The position numbers were made by a program, and so were the translations under genes. A stretch of 64,000 bases of DNA from Polaromonas sp. (GTDB taxonomy: Bacteria; Pseudomonadota; Gammaproteobacteria; Burkholderiales; Burkholderiaceae_C). Below, in pieces: positions 58,412-64,000 of the stretch (positions are counted from its first letter, which is position 1; every line of letters starts with the position of its first letter). Where the stretch lies: the NCBI GenBank assembly GCA_021153985.1, contig JAJKJM010000044.1, positions 1 through 64,000 of the forward strand. Reading direction: 5' to 3'. Below the pieces are notes generated by a model, which worked only from the letters and a program-made list of their open reading frames with translations, was not told where the DNA came from and did not search any database.

Positions 58412-59524
58412 TCAGCGCCGGAATTTCCCGTCCGTGCCGATGATCGAGAGATCGGCAAAGTCCAGGCCGGTATGGTCTTCGGGCGAAAAGCTCACCTCCA
58501 GGCCACCCAGATCGTACTTGCGCATGCCCTCCAGGGCTGCCTGGAGTTTTTCGCGAGTGGGCTTGGGGCCGGCGCGGCGCAGGCCTTCGACCAGCACCTT
58601 GGCGGCGGCAAAGCCTTCGAGCATGGCGGGGCTGATGTCGTCCCCGCCTTTGGCTTTGGCGAGTTCTTGAGCCTCTTTGACCATGCTGAAGGCGATGGAG
58701 CGTTCATAAGGAAAGACCTGGGTCACGATCACGCCGCGTGCGTTGTCGCCCAGGCTTTTGATGAAGCCGGAAGAGGCGTTGTTGGACAGCGTGACGATTT
58801 GCGCCGCGGAGCCGGCGGTGCGGAAGGCCTTGGTGCCGTCAACCACCGCCTGGCCGGATGCCACCATGATGATGGCCTGCGCGTTGGACTGCATGATTTT
58901 GGGAGCGATGGGCCCGAAGTCAGGTTTGGTGCGGTTGAACTTTTCCAGCACGGCGGGCTGCAGTTTGGCGGCGGCCAGGCCTTTTTGTGCGCCGGCCACG
59001 CCGTCAGCGCCGAAGCTGTCATCTGCATAAACAATCGCAATCCGCGTGATGCCCATGGAGTTCAGGTGGCTGACGGCTTTTTCGGCTTCGCGCTGGTAGG
59101 TCGCGCGTACATTGAAGATGTACTTTTGCACAGGCTGGTGCAGCACCATAGCGCCGGTAGACGGGCCCACCAGGACCACGCCGTGCTTTGTGAGGTGAGG
59201 AATGATGGCTTCGGTATGGGGCGTTCCGCGCGTCAGGAAAAGCGCCATTACGTTTTGCTCTTCAATCAGTTTTTTGGCGTTCTCACTGGCCAGCTTGGGG
59301 TCGAACTTGTCATCGAGTGAAATGAGTTCGACCTTTTGCCCGTTGACACCGCCCTTGGCATTGACGGAATCGATGTAGAGCTTGGCGCCATCCGTGGTTT
59401 CTTTGACGCCTGCGCCAACCGGGCCGGTGAAGCCGGCGGTCTGCCCGACCAGGATTTGCGCCTGGCTGGCTTGGGACAGTGCGACCAGTGCGATGGTTGC
59501 ACACCATATGGTTAATTTTTTCAT
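58412..59524 (-). CDS. branched-chain amino-acid-type ABC substrate-binding protein (LivJ/Leu-binding fold)
   Basis: This 370-residue protein has a signal peptide MKKLTIWCATIALVALSQASQA and a periplasmic-binding type I fold: ILVGQTAGFTGPVGAGVKETTDGAKLYIDSVNAKGGVNGQKVELISLDDKFDP, the family hallmark. Ligands may be amino acids or aromatic acids. No permease or ATPase genes are adjacent, so it would use transporters elsewhere. A hairpin precedes its ribosome site. Confidence 0.9.
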   Translation of the reverse strand: MKKLTIWCATIALVALSQASQAQILVGQTAGFTGPVGAGVKETTDGAKLYIDSVNAKGGVNGQKVELISLDDKFDPKLASENAKKLIEEQNVMALFLTRGTPHTEAIIPHLTKHGVVLVGPSTGAMVLHQPVQKYIFNVRATYQREAEKAVSHLNSMGITRIAIVYADDSFGADGVAGAQKGLAAAKLQPAVLEKFNRTKPDFGPIAPKIMQSNAQAIIMVASGQAVVDGTKAFRTAGSAAQIVTLSNNASSGFIKSLGDNARGVIVTQVFPYERSIAFSMVKEAQELAKAKGGDDISPAMLEGFAAAKVLVEGLRRAGPKPTREKLQAALEGMRKYDLGGLEVSFSPEDHTGLDFADLSIIGTDGKFRR

Positions 59525-59780
59525 TGGTAGTCTCCAGGAGTAGGTCTCCTGGTTGCAAATCTAACCAACAAAGCTCTCCGTTGAAAAGCAGGAAAACCAG
59601 TACGGGGCACCTAAATTTGCGACTTAAGGCATAAATTGCGGGGAATCGGCAGGTAATGGACCCACTTGGGCGACGTTGGGTTTGCCGATGACTTACCGAG
59701 AGGGTTGCGAAGAATCGCGGCCGCAAGGGCATGCGGCGCCCTGCAGCTTCAGGATGGGCCGCCTGGCCTTTGTCTCGACG
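59525..59780. other. upstream region of the LivJ-like gene
   Basis: Apart from the leader hairpin at 59534-59552, this 256 bp carries no recognisable gene or strong repeat. It separates the binding-protein gene from the hydrolase gene on the same strand. Confidence 0.45.
59534..59552 (-). promoter_or_regulatory. stem-loop at the ribosome site of the LivJ-like gene
   Basis: CCAGGAG pairs with CTCCTGG around a 5-base loop. The distal GG of the stem is part of the TGGAGAC Shine-Dalgarno, 6-10 bases before the ATG, so the stem could limit translation. Confidence 0.4.
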
Positions 59781-60455
59781 CTAGCGCTTCGTCATCCACA
59801 CGGCCATGGTGTCGAGCAGTTCCTCACGCACCTGCGCATCGGTGCGGCCCGAACGCACCAGCACATGGAAGGCGTGGTCGGCGCCGTCCACGATGTGCAG
59901 GGTTGCCTTTTTGCCGAGGCTTGCCGTTGTCTGCGTGATCAGCGCCAGATCAGCGAGGCTATCGCGCGTGCCTTGCAGAAAAAGCATCGGCAGCTTGACG
60001 CCCGCCAGGTGCGCAGCGCGTTCGCTCGAAGGTTTGCCGGCAGGATGAAGCGGAAAGCCCACCAGCACAATGCCCTCTACGCCGGGCAATGGCTCCATCG
60101 CCTGCGCCTGTGTGCTCATGCGTCCGCCGTATGACTTGCCACCCGCAAACAGCGGTACACCGGGAGTTCGCCGCGCCGCTTCAGCGACCGCCGCGCGAAT
60201 CGCCGCATGCGCAATGGCGGGAGAGTCCGGGCGTTTGGAGCCTTGTTCCATGAACGGAAAATTGAAGCGCAGGCTGGCAATGCCCCGTTCTGCGAGGCCC
60301 TGGGCGATGGCTTCCATGAAGGTGTGATTCATGCCCGCGCCCGCGCCGTGGGCGAACACGTAGCAGGCCTTTGCACTGACGGGCGTCTGCAGCAGGCCCG
60401 AAATGGTGCCGCCTGAGGGGAGCGAAATGGTCAGGGAAATAGGGTGTGTCGGCAT
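59781..60455 (-). CDS. alpha/beta hydrolase family protein (KANL3/Tex30-like)
   Basis: This 224-residue hydrolase has FAHGAGAGMNHTFMEAIAQGLAERGIASLRFNFPFMEQGSKRPD, GGKSYGGRM (nucleophile serine region), LFLQGTRD and VDGADHAFH (catalytic His). Small KANL3/Tex30-type hydrolases have no settled substrate. It starts 13 bp after the stop of the DUF1232 gene, so the two are co-transcribed. ATG 60455 is chosen over a TTG at 60458. Confidence 0.85.
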   Translation of the reverse strand: MPTHPISLTISLPSGGTISGLLQTPVSAKACYVFAHGAGAGMNHTFMEAIAQGLAERGIASLRFNFPFMEQGSKRPDSPAIAHAAIRAAVAEAARRTPGVPLFAGGKSYGGRMSTQAQAMEPLPGVEGIVLVGFPLHPAGKPSSERAAHLAGVKLPMLFLQGTRDSLADLALITQTTASLGKKATLHIVDGADHAFHVLVRSGRTDAQVREELLDTMAVWMTKR

Positions 60456-60468
60456 CAATGGAAAACGC

Positions 60469-60741
60469 TCATTTTGAGGGCTGTATTGCAGGGTCGGCGA
60501 TCCCGGGCGGCAGGCGATTCAGCATCCAGCGGATCGCCAGCGAAACCAATACCAAATCGTCGGCAATGCCAATGACGGGCAGGACGTCGGGGATGAAGTC
60601 AATGGGTGAGAGCAGGTAGAGCGCAACCGCTGCGGTACCCCATTTCAGCCACACGGGCGCTTCGGGATGGCGCAACGCGATCCACAACCGCCGTGCGTCG
60701 CCGCGTATTAAAACCCAGAGCAGAGTCAGGCGTTTGAACAT
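60469..60741 (-). CDS. DUF1232 (YkvA-like) membrane protein
   Basis: This 90-residue protein has the DUF1232 core in a single long segment: LKWGTAAVALYLLSPIDFIPDVLPVIGIADDLVLVSLAIRWM, with the conserved SPIDFIPD motif. It is a small membrane protein of unknown function. First gene of a pair with the hydrolase. Confidence 0.85.
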   Translation of the reverse strand: MFKRLTLLWVLIRGDARRLWIALRHPEAPVWLKWGTAAVALYLLSPIDFIPDVLPVIGIADDLVLVSLAIRWMLNRLPPGIADPAIQPSK

Positions 60742-60860
60742 GAAAGCTCCTTAAAGGCAACCAGCGGGTCGCTGGGTTTCAAATAGCGCTACTTTCCCGG
60801 GCTACAAGGGCACTCAACAGGGCGTTACATTCGCGCGCCGGCATGCGGCTTGTTCCTCTC

Positions 60861-60977
60861 ACTCCTTCCCCCTTTGGGGGAAGGTTGGGATGGGGGCCTG
60901 CAGCGTTTGATAGCACCGCAGCTTTGGATTGGAGGCCGGCGGCCCCATCCCTGCCTTCCCCCAGCGGGGGAAGGAGG
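60861..60977. repeat. palindromic BIME-like repeat unit (CCTTCCCCC type)
   Basis: CTCCTTCCCCCTTTGGGGGAAG and CCTTCCCCCAGCGGGGGAAGG arms flank a GATAGCACCGCAGC linker. It occupies the 269 bp gap between the DUF1232 gene and the small acidic protein gene, and no gene is seen there. Confidence 0.8.
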
Positions 60978-61010
60978 AGGAGAAGGCCAGCCAGCGAGCC
61001 GGCTCTGCGG

Positions 61011-61256
61011 TCAGTGCGCCAGATCGGCAACCAGCTTGTCTGCCGCCTGAACGGCCTCAGCGCGCGTGAGCCAGGTCCTGTCGCTGTCGTGCAGGGGCGG
61101 CAGCGATTCAATGTGTATGACATCGATGTACCAGGGGCCGTCGGGGAAGTGGCACAGCCTGGTCATGTAGTTGCGGCCGTTGGCGGTGCCTGGGACGTAT
61201 TCCTCAATCGGTTCGGGTTCTTCGTCTGGTGCTTCTTGTTGTGGTTCCATGTCCAT
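61011..61256 (-). CDS. small acidic hypothetical protein
   Basis: This protein has about 81 residues and starts with an acidic MDMEPQQEAPDEEPEPIEEY stretch, followed by a conserved-looking NGRNYMTRLCHFPDGPWYIDVIHIESLP and WLTRAEAVQAADKLVADLAH. I do not recognise a family. The second ATG at 61250 is an alternative start. Confidence 0.55.
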   Translation of the reverse strand: MDMEPQQEAPDEEPEPIEEYVPGTANGRNYMTRLCHFPDGPWYIDVIHIESLPPLHDSDRTWLTRAEAVQAADKLVADLAH

Positions 61257-61303
61257 CGGGGTCTCTTTCCAAAACCTGATTATCGGCAAGCTTGCTTGCA
61301 GGG

Positions 61304-61513
61304 CTAATCCTTGAGTTCCACTTTCAGCGCAGCGAGCTTTTTGGCGTAAGCATCCCTGCGTTTTGCCGCTTTGTTTGCTGTCTCGACGGCCTTCTGGATC
61401 GCCTTGGGGCCTTTTGTCGCGGCAGCTTTGATCAAACCGGATTTGTGAGCAGCTTCGGCCTCCGCCCGCTTGAAAGTGGCGATGAGTTCGGCATGGGGTA
61501 AGGGAGGATTCAC
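61304..61513 (-). CDS. small basic coiled-coil protein
   Basis: This 69-residue Lys/Ala-rich, mostly helical protein (FKRAEAEAAHKSGLIKAAATKGPKAIQKAVETANKAAKRRDAYAKKLAALKVELKD) starts with a GTG preceded by AAGAGC. It resembles the small basic proteins that bind nucleic acid, but nothing confirms that. Confidence 0.5.
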   Translation of the reverse strand: MNPPLPHAELIATFKRAEAEAAHKSGLIKAAATKGPKAIQKAVETANKAAKRRDAYAKKLAALKVELKD

Positions 61514-61547
61514 GGGAAGCTCTTTACTTCTTTACGGCTATTTGCAC

Positions 61548-62297
61548 TCAAGATTCAAAACGCAACTCTACTGCACCGGCTCCCGCTATTTCACCGCGCA
61601 CGGTCGAGTCCACGGGTGCGGCCAACAGGCCGGTACATGACCCGGTAGTCACGATCTGGCCCGCGCGAAGCGGTTGACCGCGGCCGGCACAATGCACCGC
61701 AAGCCATGACAGCAGGCGCCAGACGTCCTGAGCCGGATTGCCGCCCAGGGTGTGGGTGGCAGGTGCGCGGCAAAAACTCAGGGTCGCCTCCAGCGTGCGC
61801 AAGTCAACATGTGCAGGCGTTAACCCAGACGGGCTTCCCAGCACCAGCGCGCTGTGGCACTGCAGGTCAGCCAAATGGGCCAGCGGGTCAGCGGTTTGCC
61901 CATCAAGCAAACGGCTTTCCACAAGTTCAATCACTGGCAGCACCGCGTCAAAGGCGTCGGCCAATTCAGCGGGAGCCAGCAACCTGCCTTTGGGATCCAG
62001 GTCGCGGCCCAGCCGGAAAGCAAGCTCCACCTCGACACAGCGCCACCGCCAGACGGGGCCTTTCAGCGTGACGCCCGAAGCATGTATGCCCGAAGCAGGC
62101 AGCGGTGCGCAATGGGGTTCGGTATGCGGGCTTTTGGCGCCCACCTTCCAGCCGGCGATGGGCCCAATCGTGGCAAGCGTGGCATCCTGGATGGCATAGG
62201 CACCAGCGCGGTCGGCCGGGAGCATGTCGCGCCAAAGCACAGCGGGCCCGCCGGTTCGTGCGGCCACGAGCAACCGGGCGGCTTGCTGAGGGGTCAT
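61548..62297 (-). CDS. 2-oxopent-4-enoate hydratase (FAH-superfamily) enzyme
   Basis: This 249-residue protein has the MhpD-type pattern: YAIQDATLATIGPIAGWKVGAKSP, WRCVEVELAFRLGRDL (metal-binding ExE), VIELVESRLLDGQT and GQIVTTGSCTGLLAA. Such hydratases act in meta-cleavage degradation of aromatics or on related 2-oxo acids. It lies 36 bp after a cytosine deaminase-like gene on the same strand, an unusual pairing with no full degradation pathway nearby. Confidence 0.85.
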   Translation of the reverse strand: MTPQQAARLLVAARTGGPAVLWRDMLPADRAGAYAIQDATLATIGPIAGWKVGAKSPHTEPHCAPLPASGIHASGVTLKGPVWRWRCVEVELAFRLGRDLDPKGRLLAPAELADAFDAVLPVIELVESRLLDGQTADPLAHLADLQCHSALVLGSPSGLTPAHVDLRTLEATLSFCRAPATHTLGGNPAQDVWRLLSWLAVHCAGRGQPLRAGQIVTTGSCTGLLAAPVDSTVRGEIAGAGAVELRFES

Positions 62298-62333
62298 GGG
62301 GACATGACGGTCAGGTCCAGGCAGCGAAAGCCG

Positions 62334-63611
62334 TTACGAGCGTTCCAGGAAAGCGGTGCTACCTGGGCGACCGGACAGCCGCAGCTTTGTTGCGACTTCC
62401 GGCGTCGCCGCCAGCAACTGCCCTTTCTTCCACACCTTCAGCCGGTTCGCCCGTAGCCGGATCGCCTCCACAGGGTCACGCGCCTGCAGCAGCACAAAGC
62501 TTGCATCGCATCCAACGTCCAGGCCATAGCCTTTGAGGTGCATCACCTTGGCGGCATTGGTGGTGACGGCATCAAAGCACTGGCGGATGCCTTTCTGACT
62601 GGTCATCTGCGCCACATGCAGGCCCATGTGTGCCACTTCCAGCATGTCACCGCTCCCCATGCCGTACCACGGGTCCATCACGCAATCATGGCCGAAGGCG
62701 ACGTTGACGCCTGCGGCCATGAGTTCGGGTACGCGGGTCATTCCACGGCGTTTGGGATAGGTGTCGTGGCGGCCTTGAAGGGTGATGTTGATGAGGGGGT
62801 TGGCAATGACGCTGACGCCGCTCTCTGCGATCAGGGGCAGCAACTTGCTGACGTAGTAGTTGTCCATGCTGTGCATGGAGGTGCAGTGGCTGCCGTTGAC
62901 CCGGCCCTGCAGGCCCAGGCGTTGCGCTTCGTACGCCAGGGTTTCGATGTGGCGCGACAGCGGGTCATCGGACTCGTCGCAATGCATGTCAACCAGCAGG
63001 CCGCGTTCGGCGGCGATTTCGCAGAGCAGCCTGACGCTGGCGGCGCCGTCGGCCATGGTGCGTTCAAAGTGGGGGATGCCGCCGACTACGTCTACGCCTT
63101 TGTCGAGTGCGCGTTTGAGGTCGTCAACGCCGCCTTTGGTGCGAAGCACGCCGTCTTGCGGGAAAGCGACGAGTTGCAGGTCGATGTAGGGCGCGACCTG
63201 TTTTTTTACTTCGAGCAGGGCATCGACGGCCAGCAGGCTTGCGTCGCTGGTGTCTACATGGCTGCGAATGGCCAGCAGGCCCTTGGCGACGGCCCAGTCG
63301 CAATAGGTGAGGGCGCGTTCGACTAAAGCCTCGGCCGTTAGCAGCGGTTTCAGCTCTCCCCACAACGCGATGCCTTCGAGCAGCGTGCCGCTTTCATTGA
63401 CGCGGGGCAAGCCGTAGCTGAGCGTGGCGTCCATGTGGAAGTGCGGGTCGACGAAGGGCGGGCTGAGCAGGTAGCCGCCGGCGTCTATGGTTTCGTGGGC
63501 TGGCGCTTGCAAGCCGGGCTCGACGGCGGTGATGGTGCCGTTTTGCACGGCAATGGACATGCCGCTGCGGCCGTCAGGCAAAGTGGTGTTGGTGATGAGC
63601 AGGTCTAGCAT
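62334..63611 (-). CDS. codA: cytosine deaminase-like amidohydrolase
   Basis: This 425-residue amidohydrolase has HFHMD metal ligands (H57, H59), MHCDESDD (His) and the aspartate in FGHDCVMDPWYGMGSGDM. It also has family patterns SHVDTSDASLLAVDALLEV and GVSVIANPLINITLQGRHDTYPKRRGMTRVPEL, which are strong matches to CodA-type cytosine/isoguanine deaminases. The gene symbol is by similarity. Its start overlaps the stop of an upstream acetyltransferase by 7 bases. Confidence 0.9.
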   Translation of the reverse strand: MLDLLITNTTLPDGRSGMSIAVQNGTITAVEPGLQAPAHETIDAGGYLLSPPFVDPHFHMDATLSYGLPRVNESGTLLEGIALWGELKPLLTAEALVERALTYCDWAVAKGLLAIRSHVDTSDASLLAVDALLEVKKQVAPYIDLQLVAFPQDGVLRTKGGVDDLKRALDKGVDVVGGIPHFERTMADGAASVRLLCEIAAERGLLVDMHCDESDDPLSRHIETLAYEAQRLGLQGRVNGSHCTSMHSMDNYYVSKLLPLIAESGVSVIANPLINITLQGRHDTYPKRRGMTRVPELMAAGVNVAFGHDCVMDPWYGMGSGDMLEVAHMGLHVAQMTSQKGIRQCFDAVTTNAAKVMHLKGYGLDVGCDASFVLLQARDPVEAIRLRANRLKVWKKGQLLAATPEVATKLRLSGRPGSTAFLERS

Positions 63612-64000
63612 GGCATGGGCCTTTCAGCGGCGATTTGAAGGCTCGCTAACCAGCGAGCGCGAGGCAGGCGGTACACACAGCAGCGGCGTTCAGCGCTGTC
63701 GGGCGGGAAAGCCGGGTGGTCGAATTCATCAACCATGCTCTCCTGCATGCCCAGGCGTTGCATGACGGCGCGCGAGCGGGTATTGCGCAGCGTGGTCACC
63801 GCGACGATCTCTTCCAGGCGCAGGGATTCAAAACCGGCGCGCAAGGACAGGCTGCCTGCCTCACTGGCCAGGCCCAGGCCCCAGAAACGCGGTGCGAGCC
63901 GCCAGCCTACTTCCGCGCAGGGGCCACAAGGCAGTTCCGGGTCTGGAATGTTGAGGCCGGTAAAGCCTGCGAACTGCGGCGCCAGTGCTCCTTCGGCCAG
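63605..64000 (-). CDS. GNAT acetyltransferase, RimJ/RimL-like, truncated by the window edge
   Basis: The frame runs in from the right edge and ends at 63605-63607. The visible part has AEVGWRLAPRFWGLGLASEAGSLSLRAGFESLRLEEIVAVTTLRNTRSRAVMQRLGMQE, the conserved ribosomal-protein-acetyltransferase core. It overlaps codA by 7 bases. The N-terminus lies outside the window. Confidence 0.85.
   Translation of the reverse strand: MAEGALAPQFAGFTGLNIPDPELPCGPCAEVGWRLAPRFWGLGLASEAGSLSLRAGFESLRLEEIVAVTTLRNTRSRAVMQRLGMQESMVDEFDHPAFPPDSAERRCCVYRLPRARWLASLQIAAERPMPC

Overview
The window looks like chromosome of a betaproteobacterium of the Comamonadaceae (Polaromonas, Rhodoferax or Variovorax type). The evidence is high GC, abundant LysR regulators, a Bug/TctC-type binding protein, Burkholderiales-style gene pairs, and five copies of a dispersed repeat of about 55 bp that starts with a GCTAT-N7-ATAGC hairpin and has a form typical of that family. 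No rRNA, tRNA, CRISPR array, transposase or prophage was seen. Most of the window is densely coding and ordinary. A more AT-rich accessory islet lies at about 5.6-8.4 kb.

Layout. 0-5.6 kb: DsbA-like oxidoreductase, GNAT acetyltransferase, small conserved proteins, a solitary PemK/MazF-type toxin, and an ArsR/AHSA1 pair followed by two DUF1801 genes. 5.6-9.7 kb: low-GC hypothetical gene, fragments of the MazF and helicase genes, LprI-like protein, lipoprotein, RhlE-type RNA helicase. 10-21 kb: zinc alcohol dehydrogenase, DHA2 exporter, an ornithine cyclodeaminase-like / DSD1-like enzyme pair, a 0.6 kb tandem array of inverted repeats, a cNMP-domain/thioredoxin-reductase-like fusion paired with a UBP zinc finger, GST, acyltransferase. 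21-24.7 kb: OmpA lipoprotein and a DUF2239-MATE operon.

24.8-36 kb is an organosulfur-scavenging block: metNIQ, a sigma-54 activator resembling SfnR, an Fe/2-oxoglutarate dioxygenase, a four-gene ABC transporter plus FMNH2-dependent monooxygenase operon, an FMN reductase and a TauD-like dioxygenase. Two GG-N10-GC sigma-54 promoters occur here. Each has an 18 bp CTGT...CAACAG dyad exactly 48 bp upstream, which ties the activator to its probable targets.

36-49 kb: azoreductase/LysR, saccharopine dehydrogenase-like/Lrp, GST and TrhO, a PHB-depolymerase-family esterase preceded by a PhaR-like palindrome, a second esterase, a beta-barrel outer-membrane protein and an LTXXQ/Spy-like protein that share GTAAA-N6-GTAAA (CpxR-like) sites, two more regulator/enzyme modules. 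49-51.7 kb: formate/nitrite transporter behind a leader terminator, then a PP2C-phosphatase/Ser-Thr-kinase fusion. 51.7-55.2 kb: LysR, Bug-type binding protein and D-aminoacylase-like amidohydrolase, with concentric operator symmetry in the divergent promoter region. 55.2-58.3 kb: a MAPEG-SDR-cupin-Crp/Fnr operon with a class II-positioned TGTAG-N6-CTACA site, bounded by an intact EVE gene on one side and a displaced EVE 3' fragment on the other. 58.4-64 kb: periplasmic binding protein, hydrolase, DUF1232 protein, small proteins, 2-oxopentenoate hydratase-like and cytosine deaminase-like enzymes, and a truncated GNAT gene at the edge.

Functional calls come from motif recognition and gene context only. 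No database search was run.
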